From an uncultured Eubacteriales bacterium (GTDB lineage Bacteria; Bacillota; Clostridia; Christensenellales; Aristaeellaceae), in the NCBI GenBank assembly GCA_902774025.1, contig CACYGY010000083.1, positions 1-37,791 of the forward strand: a DNA stretch of 37,791 bases. Reading direction: 5' to 3'. The notes under the pieces were generated by a model. That model was not told the origin of the DNA. It made no database searches and was given only the letters and a program-made list of their open reading frames with translations. Both the position numbers and the translations under genes were made by a program. This document shows positions 25,443-34,805 of the stretch, piece after piece (the first letter of the stretch is position 1; each line of letters starts with the position of its first letter).

Positions 25443-26567
25443 TGTCTGCGCAAATGCCGCTATTGTGACTTTGTGTCCTATCCTGGCCACCTGGGTGACA
25501 TGTCTGAATATGTCACCCTTCTTCTGATGGAAATGGAGAAACGCCTGCCGCTGATTTCACCATATCCCGTGCGTACGGTGTACCTGGGCGGAGGAACCCC
25601 GTCCCTGCTTCCCGCTGCAGAACTGACCCGGCTGATCCGAGGTCTGTCAGAACGTCTGGATTTCAGTGCTGTCCGGGAGTTCACAGCCGAAGCAAATCCC
25701 GGCACGATTCAGGAATCGTGGCTTCAGGCGGCCAGGGCATCAGGGGTGAATCGGATTTCCATGGGAGCGCAGAGCTTTGAACCCGGAATGCTGCGCATGC
25801 TCGGAAGAATTCACACACCCCAGGAAACCGCTGAAGCGGTGGACAGGGTAAGAAAAGCCGGAATCCAAAACCTGAGTCTGGACCTCATGTTCGGCCTTCC
25901 GGGGCAGACAGTCGACATCTGGCGGAATACACTGGAAAAGGCAATAAGTCTGCATCCGGAACACCTGAGCTGCTACGGGCTCATTCCGGAGGAAGGAACT
26001 CCGCTGAAAAGGGATCTGGACGCGCATGTGCTGAATCTTCCGGAGGAGGATACAGAACGCGAAATGTACGATCTGACGATCCGGCTGCTGGAAAGCAGAG
26101 GATTTCATCAGTATGAAATATCCAATTTTGCCCTTCCAGGCTGTGAATGTATTCACAACATCGGGTACTGGCGGCAGATACCCTATCTTGGACTGGGATG
26201 CTCTGCAGCCAGTATGCTCCCAGGCACGTCATCAGAACCGGCCTATGTGCGCTCCGTGAATCCTGCGGGTTTTGATGCGTACAGGCAGTGGGTCCTGAGT
26301 CATGAAATCCAAAGCGGCGTGGAGCCGGTATCCCGAAAGGACGCACAGTTTGAGACACTGATGCTGGGTCTGCGGATGAATGCGGGGGTGTCAGAGTCGG
26401 ATTTTCTGTCCATGCACGGCTGTACGCTGTCCTCCTGCTGCGGTTCCGTCCTTCGGAATCTGGAACAGGAAGGACTGATGGAACGCAGAGGGGATTCCGT
26501 CTGTCTCACCCGGAACGGTATGGATCTGCAGAATGCTGTTCTGGTCCGTCTGATGGAATGCTTTTGA
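25443..26567 (+). CDS. hemW: HemW-like radical SAM protein with disrupted 5' end
   Basis: The frame from 25443 reads CLRKCRYCDFVSYPG, the CX3CX2C radical-SAM motif of HemW/coproporphyrinogen-oxidase-like proteins. Then come YLGGGTPSLL, FTAEANPGT, RISMGAQSF, LMFGLPGQT and the HemW C-terminal domain. HemW handles heme for membrane enzymes. The first cysteine codon is directly preceded by an in-frame TGA (25440-25442), and no ATG/GTG/TTG is in frame until GTG 25473, beyond all three cysteines. The expected start ATG (25426, overlapping the lepA stop) is in another frame and only 17 nt from the first cysteine, while the family normally has about ten residues there, including HIPF. So roughly 10-16 nt appear deleted, by mutation or sequence error. 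Confidence 0.8.
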   Translation, partial: CLRKCRYCDFVSYPGHLGDMSEYVTLLLMEMEKRLPLISPYPVRTVYLGGGTPSLLPAAELTRLIRGLSERLDFSAVREFTAEANPGTIQESWLQAARASGVNRISMGAQSFEPGMLRMLGRIHTPQETAEAVDRVRKAGIQNLSLDLMFGLPGQTVDIWRNTLEKAISLHPEHLSCYGLIPEEGTPLKRDLDAHVLNLPEEDTEREMYDLTIRLLESRGFHQYEISNFALPGCECIHNIGYWRQIPYLGLGCSAASMLPGTSSEPAYVRSVNPAGFDAYRQWVLSHEIQSGVEPVSRKDAQFETLMLGLRMNAGVSESDFLSMHGCTLSSCCGSVLRNLEQEGLMERRGDSVCLTRNGMDLQNAVLVRLMECF

Positions 26568-26576
26568 TGTTCATAA

Positions 26577-26609
26577 AAAACCCGGTATCCGAAAAGGACA
26601 CCAGGTTTT
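26577..26609. terminator. Bidirectional terminator between hemW and the ABC transporter operon
   Basis: An imperfect stem (26577-26590 with 26596-26609; AAAACC/GGTTTT, GGT/ACC and TCC/GGA with two mismatches) has a GAAAA loop. On the minus strand it is followed by six T's, making it a good terminator for the ABC operon; on the plus strand it also ends in TTTT. Confidence 0.8.
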
Positions 26610-26613
26610 CAGG

Positions 26614-27399
26614 TTACTGCTCATAGTAGTGCCGGAGGAACAGACGGGTTCTCTCCTGCCGGGGATGATTAAACACATCATCCGGCGTTCCTTCCTCACA
26701 GATGACACCCTGGTCCATGAAAATGACATAATCGGATACATCCCGTGCGAATCCCATCTCATGGGTTACAATCACCATGGTCGTATTCTGACATGCCAGC
26801 TCACGGATGACCTTGAGGACTTCACCGGTCAGTTCAGGGTCCAGAGCGGAGGTGGGCTCATCGAAGCAGAGAACATCCGGCTGCAGGGCCAGAGCCCTGG
26901 CAATGGCCACTCTCTGGCTCTGTCCTCCGGAAAGCATGTAGGGGTAGGCGTCGACTCTTTCAGACAGCCCCATCTTGTCCAGAAGGGATCTTGCCGTATC
27001 ATCCAGTTCCCTTTCTATCTGTGCGGCATGTCCCCGATAGTCAGGCTTCGCTCTTGCCAGGAGCTGTCCGGCCAGTTTCACGTTCTCCAGGACGGTATAC
27101 TGGGGAAAAAGATGAAACTGCTGAAACACAAGCCCGAAATGAAGCCGCCTCTGACGGATGACTTCTTCAGAGATGCTGCCTTTCTGGGCGGCGTCAAACA
27201 CGGTTTCGCCATTGACCAGAATCGAGCCTCCGTCTGCCGTTTCCAGAAAATTCAGACATCGCAGGAGGGTTGTCTTTCCACTGCCGGATGAGCCAATCAG
27301 GGCAAGAGTTTTTCCCCTGTCCAGAGAAAAGCTGATATCCTTGAGAACATCAATTTTACCAAAGGATTTTCTCAGTTGTTTCACTTCCAGAAGATGCAC
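26614..27399 (-). CDS. Polar amino acid ABC transporter, ATP-binding protein (GlnQ type)
   Basis: A 261-residue ATPase. Walker A is GSSGSGKT (36-43), the Q-loop is in [11 protein letters not shown], the signature is [15 protein letters not shown], Walker B is [13 protein letters not shown], and the switch His is in [10 protein letters not shown]. This matches the GlnQ/HisP-type family that powers uptake of polar amino acids or cystine. I chose the GTG at 27399 because AGGAGGG lies just upstream; the in-frame extension overlaps the permease. It is the last gene of a binding protein-permease-ATPase operon and is followed by a terminator. Confidence 0.94.
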   Translation of the reverse strand: MHLLEVKQLRKSFGKIDVLKDISFSLDRGKTLALIGSSGSGKTTLLRCLNFLETADGGSILVNGETVFDAAQKGSISEEVIRQRRLHFGLVFQQFHLFPQYTVLENVKLAGQLLARAKPDYRGHAAQIERELDDTARSLLDKMGLSERVDAYPYMLSGGQSQRVAIARALALQPDVLCFDEPTSALDPELTGEVLKVIRELACQNTTMVIVTHEMGFARDVSDYVIFMDQGVICEEGTPDDVFNHPRQERTRLFLRHYYEQ

Positions 27400-27409
27400 G
27401 CCAACCCTC

Positions 27410-28096
27410 CTATCTGAAATAAGATAGTTTCTTTTCAAGCCAGCGGAAGAACAGGGTCAGGCATCCGTTCCACACGAGATAATAGACCCCCGTGAAGAAC
27501 AGAGGCCAGATGGCGCCGGATATATTCTGACTGCCCTTCATAAACGCCTGTCCGGCCCAGATGATTTCCTGAAGCGCGATAATTCTGGCAAGGGACGTGT
27601 CCTTCACGAGGGTTATGATTTCATTGGACATAGGGGGAAGAATCGCCTTGATCATCTGCAGCAGCTTGATCTTCCAGAAAATCTGACGCCGTGTCATGCC
27701 CAGTACAAGTCCGGCTTCTTCCTGGCCGATGGGAATTGACTGAATCCCGCCCCGGTAGATTTCAGCAAAATAGCACCCGTAATTTATCGAAAAAGCTAGG
27801 GCCGCAGCCATAAACCGCCCGGATTCTCCGCCGCCCCACAGAGGCGTATGCAGAACCAGACCGGGAAAATAGTACACAATAAGGAGCTGGATCATCAGGG
27901 GTGATCCCCTGATGATCCAGATCAGTGTGTGGCAGAACCACCGGATGGGTTTCAGCTTTGAAATGCTGCCGAAGCAAATCAGAAGACCCAGCGGAAGGGC
28001 GGAGATCAAAGTAACGATAAACAGCTTCAGTGTCTGAAGAAACCCGATATTCAGGGACTGAAAGACAACAGGAAGCTGTTCCAGAAACAACTGCAT
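27410..28096 (-). CDS. Polar amino acid ABC transporter permease
   Basis: A 228-residue inner-membrane permease of the HisM/GlnP family. It has about five membrane spans; the N-terminal [12 protein letters not shown] and the coupling loop [21 protein letters not shown] (EAA-type loop contacting the ATPase) are clear. A single permease implies a homodimer. It begins 17 nt after the binding-protein stop and ends 10 nt before the ATPase start. Confidence 0.93.
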   Translation of the reverse strand: MQLFLEQLPVVFQSLNIGFLQTLKLFIVTLISALPLGLLICFGSISKLKPIRWFCHTLIWIIRGSPLMIQLLIVYYFPGLVLHTPLWGGGESGRFMAAALAFSINYGCYFAEIYRGGIQSIPIGQEEAGLVLGMTRRQIFWKIKLLQMIKAILPPMSNEIITLVKDTSLARIIALQEIIWAGQAFMKGSQNISGAIWPLFFTGVYYLVWNGCLTLFFRWLEKKLSYFR

Positions 28097-28113
28097 GAAG
28101 CGCTCAGCCTTTC

Positions 28114-28899
28114 TCAGAGTTCATTCTGATCAATCAAGGCTTCCTGAATTCCGTACTTTTCAGCCAGGGACATGAGTGTTCCGTTATCATACAGATCCTT
28201 CAGGAAAAAGTTGAAGACGATTGCCAGATCGGAACCCTGACGGAATCCCACGCCGTATTCTTCGTCGTTGAGCCGGAAGGTGCCGGTCAGATTGGTATAG
28301 CCGGTTCCCTCTCCCACCATGCTGGCGACCATCAGCGCGTCGATCACGGCTGCGTCACATGTGCCGGCGGCGACTTCCATCAGAGCAGCGGCCTGACTGG
28401 AAACGGGCACGAAGGTATAGCCCAGCGCTTCCACCTCGGCTTTGGCGGAGCTCCCCTCTTCTACGGCGAAGGTCAGGGCGGACAGAGCGCTCACATCGCT
28501 GTACTGGTCGACTTTGTCTTTGGGAAGTACCACCATCTGGGAATTGTTGGCATAGGGTCTGGAACATTCCATGGAACTGAGCACCTCACTGGTGAGGGTC
28601 ATTCCGTTCCATACGCAGTCAATGAAACCGTTGTTCAACTCCAGAATCTTGTTATCCCAGTCAATTTCCACGAATTCCACCGCGATGTCCAGACTCTGGG
28701 CAAAAAGCTTGGCCAGGTCTGCGTCGAATCCGATCCACTCACCGTTGCTGTCCTTGTAGTCCATGGGCGCAAATTCCGTAATGCCCACAACCAGTTTGCC
28801 CCTGGAAACGACATCGGCCATGTCACTGCTTTCGGCTGAAGCACTCAGCACGGTCAGGAGCATTGCAAGGAGCAGAAGAACAGACAGAAACTTTTTCAT
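28114..28899 (-). CDS. Amino acid ABC transporter substrate-binding protein
   Basis: A 261-residue family 3 solute-binding protein. A signal peptide (MKKFLSVLLLLAMLLTVLSA) ends with a probable cleavage after SASA (about residue 22). The N-lobe motif GKLVVGITEFAPMDYKD and GFDADLAKLFA are typical. Unlike most Gram-positive binding proteins there is no lipobox cysteine after the hydrophobic core, so it is probably not a lipoprotein. ATG 28899 was chosen with GGAGG 10 nt upstream; a GTG at 28908 is too close to that site. A promoter lies at 28944-28972. The ligand is not predictable with confidence. Confidence 0.93.
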   Translation of the reverse strand: MKKFLSVLLLLAMLLTVLSASAESSDMADVVSRGKLVVGITEFAPMDYKDSNGEWIGFDADLAKLFAQSLDIAVEFVEIDWDNKILELNNGFIDCVWNGMTLTSEVLSSMECSRPYANNSQMVVLPKDKVDQYSDVSALSALTFAVEEGSSAKAEVEALGYTFVPVSSQAAALMEVAAGTCDAAVIDALMVASMVGEGTGYTNLTGTFRLNDEEYGVGFRQGSDLAIVFNFFLKDLYDNGTLMSLAEKYGIQEALIDQNEL

Positions 28900-28943
28900 G
28901 ATTTGCACGCCTCCACATCTTTTTCTGTTCGGAATACTTCAGC

Positions 28944-28972
28944 AATATATCAATTTATCACGCTAAAGTCAA
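28944..28972 (-). promoter_or_regulatory. Promoter for the amino acid ABC transporter operon
   Basis: On the minus strand TTGACT (28972-28967), a 17-nt spacer, and TATATT (28949-28944). One mismatch in each hexamer. The downstream leader is about 40 nt. Confidence 0.8.
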
Positions 28973-28996
28973 GGGAGTGAATGGCTGCCTGTTCGA

Positions 28997-31063
28997 TCAG
29001 CGGTCGCTGTCTGTCTGCGCTGCGTTCCGGTAGGCCTCATCATACAGCCAGGCCTGACAGTCCAGCACCGGCCGTGCACCCGGCGATCTTCGGATATACT
29101 GTCCGTCTGACCTCTGATCCCTGGCCAGAATATTGTCATTCCACATGACATCCAGAATACTTTCCAGTCTCTGGATCAGCTGGGGATCCGTAACCGGTGC
29201 GGCTACCTCAACCCGTCTGACGGTATTGCGGGTCATCCAGTCCGCACTGGAAATGTAGTATCTGGCGCTGTCTCCCTTTCCGAAGGCATAGATTCTGGAA
29301 TGCTCCAGAAACCTTCCCACCACTGACATGATCCGGATATGATCCGTATATCCCTCGATTCCCGAGCGCAGACAGCAGATACCCCGGATAATCATATCAA
29401 TATGCACGCCCGCCTGGGAAGCTTCCACCAGTTTTTCCATCAGAACCTTATCCGTCAGACTGTTCATTTTCAGGCGGATGTACCCTTCCCCGCCGTTCTT
29501 TGACTTCTGGATTTCACCGTCAATCAGATCCAGAAGTTTGTTCAGCAGACAGTGAGGCGCGGCCATGAGGAAGCGCATATGGTCAACCGTCTCCCCCCGG
29601 AGAAGAGCCTGGAAGACAGCCAGAGCATCCATACCGATATCCTGATTGGCGGTCATCAGGGAAAGGTCCGTGTAAAGCCGGCTGGTTTTTTCATTATAGT
29701 TTCCGGTTCCGATCTGGGTAATATACTGAAGTCCGCAGGCAACCCGGCGTGTGATCAGGCACAGCTTGCTGTGCACCTTGAGGTGTTCGATACCGTAGAT
29801 GACATGACATCCGGAACGTTCAAGCCGTCGACTCCATTCAATGTTGTTCTCCTCATCAAAGCGTGCTTTCAGTTCCACCAACACATCCACGCGTTTTCCA
29901 TTCTCAGCGGCATCCACCAGACATTCCACGATCTTGGAATCCCTTGCAAGGCGGTACAGTGTCATGCGGATGGAGATTACATTGGGGTCGTGAGCGGCTT
30001 CATTGAGAAGACGGATAAAGGGCCGGATGCTCTCATAGGGGTAATGGAGCAGAATATCCTTCTTCTCAATCTGCTGAATCATGGGCTCATCCTTGTTGAC
30101 GGAGGCAGAATTCTGAGGATGCCTCGGGGCATAGAAGAGATCCGCGTGATTCCGGAGCTCATCCCGGAAGGTGTCAAAGTAGGAAACATCAAGGGGAGAA
30201 TCGTATTCGAAAACACGTTCCACGTCCAGCTGAAGATAATTGCAGAGTCTGGCGATCATGGCGGCATCGATCTGCCGGGACAGTTCCATCCTCACTGGGC
30301 ATAGTTTCTTCCGCCTGCGGATCACCTCCACCATGTGATCCCTGTAGTTCAGATCCTCATCGAAAATCGCATCCGCATCAATATCGGCATTCCGGGTGAT
30401 CCGGGCGAGGGTTTTGCTCATCAGTCTGTAGTTGGGGAACATTAAGGGGAGGTAATGAAGAATCAGTTCCTCCACCAGCATGAAACAGCCTGTGCGCTCC
30501 GGGACCGCAATCAGTCTGGAAAACGCGGAGCCGCTGCAGGGCACAATGCCGATTCTTTCCTTTTCGTTGGATTTTGTGTTCAGCAGAGCGACAGCGTAGA
30601 TTTCCTTGTTGTTCAGAAAGGGAAAGGACTGCTTTTTCCCAACGACAAAACAGGAAAGCAGCGGCATAAGCTCTTTGCGGAACAGTTCTCCAAGGTACAG
30701 TTCACTTTCCTCTGAAATGGAATGAAAATCCACCAGCGTGATGCCCTGCTCGCTGAGTTGATTCATAAGACGGTGATAGATCCGGTCACGTCGGCGGCAC
30801 AGTTCCCGAACCCGGATCATGCAGGCATCTATCTGCTCTGCGGAGGTCATATTGGTTTTATTGTCCCGGCTTTCACGGTCCAGAAGCATCTGATCGTGCA
30901 GTGAGCCGATCCGGACCATGAAAAACTCATCCAGATTGCTCTGGAAGATGGACAGAAAGGTCAGCCGCTCACAGAGCGGAACCCTTTCATCTTCAGCTTC
31001 TTCCAGTACCCGTTCATTGAACCGAAGCCATGACAGTTCCCGGTTTTCGAAATAAGGCGTCAT
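28997..31063 (-). CDS. ppk1: Polyphosphate kinase 1
   Basis: A 688-residue PPK1 that polymerises the ATP gamma-phosphate into polyphosphate. The N-terminal NRELSWLRFNERVLEEA and FLSIFQSNLDEFFMVRIG, the catalytic-histidine segment HLKVHSKLCLI (near residue 430) and QIGTGNYNEKTSRLYTDLSL are clear family markers; MIIRGICCLR corresponds to the second active-site block. The length equals that of E. coli PPK. It starts 18 nt after the recG stop and is the last gene of the yloU-fakA-recG-ppk1 run. No terminator is obvious between it and the ABC promoter. Confidence 0.95.
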   Translation of the reverse strand: MTPYFENRELSWLRFNERVLEEAEDERVPLCERLTFLSIFQSNLDEFFMVRIGSLHDQMLLDRESRDNKTNMTSAEQIDACMIRVRELCRRRDRIYHRLMNQLSEQGITLVDFHSISEESELYLGELFRKELMPLLSCFVVGKKQSFPFLNNKEIYAVALLNTKSNEKERIGIVPCSGSAFSRLIAVPERTGCFMLVEELILHYLPLMFPNYRLMSKTLARITRNADIDADAIFDEDLNYRDHMVEVIRRRKKLCPVRMELSRQIDAAMIARLCNYLQLDVERVFEYDSPLDVSYFDTFRDELRNHADLFYAPRHPQNSASVNKDEPMIQQIEKKDILLHYPYESIRPFIRLLNEAAHDPNVISIRMTLYRLARDSKIVECLVDAAENGKRVDVLVELKARFDEENNIEWSRRLERSGCHVIYGIEHLKVHSKLCLITRRVACGLQYITQIGTGNYNEKTSRLYTDLSLMTANQDIGMDALAVFQALLRGETVDHMRFLMAAPHCLLNKLLDLIDGEIQKSKNGGEGYIRLKMNSLTDKVLMEKLVEASQAGVHIDMIIRGICCLRSGIEGYTDHIRIMSVVGRFLEHSRIYAFGKGDSARYYISSADWMTRNTVRRVEVAAPVTDPQLIQRLESILDVMWNDNILARDQRSDGQYIRRSPGARPVLDCQAWLYDEAYRNAAQTDSDR

Positions 31064-31081
31064 ATTCTCACTCTTTCCATA

Positions 31082-33088
31082 TCAGTTTACAGCAATTTGA
31101 CGGATCCGGCTGACGTATTTTTCGGCGGCTTCCCTTTCCAGCAGAAGCCGGGCATCCGAGTAGGCGGGATCGGACTGGAGTAACTTCATACACTGCACGG
31201 CTTCATCCAGGAGAAGGACATCTCCGTGCATGACGCCTTCGGCCAGCGGCTGACCGGACTGGCGTGTTCCCATGATATCACCGGGTCCCCGGATCTCCAG
31301 GTCCTTCTGAGCGATAAGGAAACCGTCCTGCGTCTGCGTCAGGATTCTGAGTTTTGAACTGCTTTCAGCCACAAGGAAACACCAGCTGGCTGTATCTCCC
31401 CGGCCGACTCTTCCCCGCAGCTGATGCAGCTGACTCAGGCCGAAACGTTCAGCATTTTCAACGATCATAACAGAAGCATTGGGGACATTCACGCCCACTT
31501 CAACCACTGTGGTGGACACGAGCACATCGGTTTCGCCCTTCTGAAAGGACTCAAGAACCGCTTCCTTCTCCGCCGGTTTCTGTCCACCCCAGGTCAGTGC
31601 CACGCGAAGACCTTTCAGCTCATTCTCTTTCAGCTCCTGAAAAGTCGTCTGAGCCGAACGGACTTCCTCAAGCGCTTCAGAATCCTCCACCAGAGGACAG
31701 ACCACGTACGCCTGCTGTCCCTGTCTGACAACACCATGCAGAAACCTGTACATGTCGCTTCGTCTGGCGTGAGGAACAAGCCTTGTGCTGACCGGCTTGC
31801 GTCCGGGCGGGAGCTCGTCAATGACGGACAGATCCAGATCACCATATAGAATCAGGGCCAGGGAACGCGGGATCGGCGTTGCCGACATGACAAGAACATG
31901 GGGACGGATGCCCTCGGCATCTCCCTTTTCCTGGAGGCTGGTCCTCTGGCGGACGCCGAACCGGTGCTGCTCGTCGGTCACAACAAGGCCCAGACGATGA
32001 TAGCGGACCCCTTCCGAAATCAGTGCGTGGGTGCCAAAGACGGCATGGCATGTGCCCTGCATGAGTTCTGCGTAAATCTGTTTCTTTTCGGAAGAACGGG
32101 TGGAGCCTGTCAGCAGTCTGCAGTGTATACCGGAGGGGGAAAGGATCCTGCAGGCTGCTTCATAGTGCTGATGCGCCAGGATTTCGGTGGGGGCCATCAT
32201 GGCGCTCTGAAATCCGTGCAGGAAAGACAGATATATGCCGCCAAAGGCAACCGCTGTTTTTCCGCAACCCACATCGCCCTGGACCAGGCGGCTCATGGCT
32301 CTGTCCCTGCGCATGTCCTCCGCGATATCGTGAAGCACGCGGTGCTGAGCACCGGTTGGCGGAAAGTCAAGAAGAGACCAGTACTGTTCCTCCTCGCCGG
32401 TCCGGATGTCCATGGCATACCCCGGTGAGGCAATAGTTCCGGTCAGCCTGACAGCCATCTGAACCATCAGCATCTCATCAAAGGCCAGTCTTCGACGTGC
32501 GGCAAGCAGTTTTTCCATGCTGTCCGGGCGGTGGACCTGAAGGACAGCCTCGGAAAGAGGAAGGAGGGAAAAACTTGCGAGGAGCCTGTCGGGCAGGGGT
32601 TCCGGGAAAAGAGACAGAATCTGCGGCTTCAGACTCAGAATGATGGATTCCAGAGTCTTTCCCGGGAGTCCTTTGATCTCCCGGTAAACAGGGCAGATGC
32701 GCCGCTCTGTGGCGAAAACCGGATTCTGGAGAACGGGCTGGTCATTTTTCATGACAACTCTGCCATAGAGCAGCAGTGGCTGGTCCTTTTTCAGTGTCTG
32801 ACGCAGCCATGGCTGGTTATACCAGATCACCGGAAGAAGATGGTTTCCCATCCTCAGACGGACCGTGATTTTCGTCAGTCCATTGAAGCGATTCAGAACC
32901 GGAGAGGATTCGGCCGTTCCGGAAACCAGAGCATTTCCGATCCTCAGCTCCTCATAGGGAACCTCACGGGTCATGTCTTCATAGCGGAGTGGCAGGAACA
33001 ATAAAAGATCGCGCAATGAGTCAATGCCCATTGCGCGCAATGCTTCGAGACGTGCCGGGCCAAGCCCACGGATCTCTGCAAGTGTCAT
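31082..33088 (-). CDS. recG: ATP-dependent DNA helicase RecG
   Basis: A 668-residue branch-migrating helicase for fork and Holliday-junction processing. The N-terminal wedge/OB domain (about 1-160) includes LRDLLLFLPLRYEDMT. Walker A is GDVGCGKT (271-278), motif Ia is MAPTEILAHQH, motif II is DEQHRFGVRQR, motif III is MSATPIPRSLAL, and the C-terminal lobe has VGVNVPNASVMIVENAERFGLSQLHQLRGRVGRG. It is slightly shorter than the usual 680-690 residues. It begins 5 nt after fakA, a conserved arrangement in Bacillota. Confidence 0.96.
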   Translation of the reverse strand: MTLAEIRGLGPARLEALRAMGIDSLRDLLLFLPLRYEDMTREVPYEELRIGNALVSGTAESSPVLNRFNGLTKITVRLRMGNHLLPVIWYNQPWLRQTLKKDQPLLLYGRVVMKNDQPVLQNPVFATERRICPVYREIKGLPGKTLESIILSLKPQILSLFPEPLPDRLLASFSLLPLSEAVLQVHRPDSMEKLLAARRRLAFDEMLMVQMAVRLTGTIASPGYAMDIRTGEEEQYWSLLDFPPTGAQHRVLHDIAEDMRRDRAMSRLVQGDVGCGKTAVAFGGIYLSFLHGFQSAMMAPTEILAHQHYEAACRILSPSGIHCRLLTGSTRSSEKKQIYAELMQGTCHAVFGTHALISEGVRYHRLGLVVTDEQHRFGVRQRTSLQEKGDAEGIRPHVLVMSATPIPRSLALILYGDLDLSVIDELPPGRKPVSTRLVPHARRSDMYRFLHGVVRQGQQAYVVCPLVEDSEALEEVRSAQTTFQELKENELKGLRVALTWGGQKPAEKEAVLESFQKGETDVLVSTTVVEVGVNVPNASVMIVENAERFGLSQLHQLRGRVGRGDTASWCFLVAESSSKLRILTQTQDGFLIAQKDLEIRGPGDIMGTRQSGQPLAEGVMHGDVLLLDEAVQCMKLLQSDPAYSDARLLLEREAAEKYVSRIRQIAVN

Positions 33089-33093
33089 GCGCC

Positions 33094-34767
33094 TTACTCC
33101 ACAGAAATAAGATAATAGTAGAGCGGCTGGCCTCCCTTATGACACTCCACATCGGCGTCCGGATACATCTGACTGATCTTTTCGGAAAGCTTCTCCGCAT
33201 CAGCTTCAGAGGTGTCCGCTCCGTAATAAACCGTGACCAGTTCACTCTCCTCATCCATGATGGCGCCTACGGTTCTGATGGCCACCTCGGAGATATCATC
33301 TCCCCGGTACTCGATCACGCCGTTGTGCAGACCGATGATATCCCCCTGTGAAATGTGGATGTCATTGTATTCACTGTCCCGGACAGCATAGGTAATCGTC
33401 GCGGTGCGGACATGCTGCGCCGCAATTTCCATATTCTCAGCGTTCTGCTGGGCATCCGCATCCGGCTGAAACGCGACGGCGGCGGCAATACCCATGGCCA
33501 CGTTTTTTGTGGGAATGACATGGACCTGTATGTTCTCCGTCAGGGAGGCAGCCTGCTGAGCGGCCAGAATGACATTTCCGTTATTGGGGAACACAAAGAC
33601 AGTACGGGCATGAGCTGCCTGAATGGCACTCTCAATATCTTCAATGGAAGGATTCATGGTCTGGCCGCCTTCGACGATCACATCCACGGAAAGATCATGG
33701 AAAATCTGGGAGAAACCTTCGCCCAGGGAAACAGCCACCATGCCGAATTCCTTTTCTTCAACAACCTCATCCGGCGCGTTCTCATTCTTTGAAGCAGTCT
33801 CTGGGTGTTCGGCCGCATACTTCTGTCTTCTGGTCTCGGCGATATTCTCGATTTTCAGTTCGATCAGATCCCCCAGTTCCAGACCATCCTCCACGGCTGA
33901 ACCCGGATGCTGGGTATGCACATGGACAGAAATGCAGGACAGATCTCCTTCCACATTCACGCGGTTACCAATCCGGTTCAGCCGCCGGCGGAGCGAATCG
34001 ATATCCGTTTCCTCGCAGTCATCACCGGTATGAATGATCTGATAGCTGGTGCAGTACATGCCCTCGACGTCCTCCAGGGCATCATGGTCATCCACGAACT
34101 TACCATCGTCCACCGCATTCTCAGCCAGAATTTCCTCCAGTGCCTTTCCGTTGAGAACCGCCGCATATCCCGCATAGATATACATCAGTCCGCTGCCGCC
34201 GGAATCCACTACGTTGGCCTGCTTCAGCACGGGAAGCATTTCGGGGGTTTTCTGCAGAATCGCCTGACCGCTTCTCATGATGACATCAAAGAGAGCGTCA
34301 AAACTGTCGGGGTCTTTCTGAACCTGCTTCAAAGCGTCCTCAGCCATGACCCGGGCTACGGTCAGAATCGTGCCTTCCTTAGGCTTCATAACTGCCTTAT
34401 AGGCCTGATCCGCCCCCGCCTTCATGGCATTGGCAAACTGAACGGGCGTAATCCTGTCCGTGCCGTTGAGCGCCTTGGCAAATCCGCGGAGAAGCTGAGA
34501 GGTGATCACGCCTGAATTGCCCCTGGCTCCTTTCAGGGCGCCCTTGGCAAGCGCGGAAGCGGCCTCATCAGCGCGAAGAAACTCTCTGCTGTTGATTTCG
34601 CGGATTGCGCTCTGCATGGTCAGAGACATATTCGTACCCGTATCGCCGTCCGGTACGGGAAACACATTCAGTGCATCCACTGTTTCACGGTGCTTCTCAA
34701 GGAGTGCGTTGCCCGCAATCGCCATATCCCTGAGCAGAAGACCGTCAATCACTTTAAACTGAATCAA
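33094..34767 (-). CDS. fakA: Fatty acid kinase catalytic subunit FakA (DAK2/YloV)
   Basis: A 557-residue protein with the N-terminal DAK2 ATP-binding domain: NVFPVPDGDTGTNMSLTMQ (DGDTGTNM at 40-47) and GARGNSGVITSQLLRGFAK are nucleotide/Mg-binding motifs. A middle domain and a C-terminal domain (FVFPNNGNVILAAQQAA) complete the YloV layout. FakA phosphorylates fatty acids held by FakB proteins, feeding acyl-phosphate to phospholipid synthesis; no fakB is in this window, but plsY is about 10 kb away. The start is TTG 34767, with GGAGG about 9 nt upstream. It lies 38 nt after yloU. Confidence 0.95.
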   Translation of the reverse strand: MIQFKVIDGLLLRDMAIAGNALLEKHRETVDALNVFPVPDGDTGTNMSLTMQSAIREINSREFLRADEAASALAKGALKGARGNSGVITSQLLRGFAKALNGTDRITPVQFANAMKAGADQAYKAVMKPKEGTILTVARVMAEDALKQVQKDPDSFDALFDVIMRSGQAILQKTPEMLPVLKQANVVDSGGSGLMYIYAGYAAVLNGKALEEILAENAVDDGKFVDDHDALEDVEGMYCTSYQIIHTGDDCEETDIDSLRRRLNRIGNRVNVEGDLSCISVHVHTQHPGSAVEDGLELGDLIELKIENIAETRRQKYAAEHPETASKNENAPDEVVEEKEFGMVAVSLGEGFSQIFHDLSVDVIVEGGQTMNPSIEDIESAIQAAHARTVFVFPNNGNVILAAQQAASLTENIQVHVIPTKNVAMGIAAAVAFQPDADAQQNAENMEIAAQHVRTATITYAVRDSEYNDIHISQGDIIGLHNGVIEYRGDDISEVAIRTVGAIMDEESELVTVYYGADTSEADAEKLSEKISQMYPDADVECHKGGQPLYYYLISVE

Positions 34768-34805
34768 AAGGTTTTTCCTCCATTCACAGCTCTTCGGTCT
34801 ATCGC

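Noticed and set aside
23591..25453. A 620-residue minus-strand open frame opposite lepA
   Set aside because: It is a complement shadow of lepA, rich in His/Gln/Ile with no motifs; the plus-strand frame has every LepA motif.
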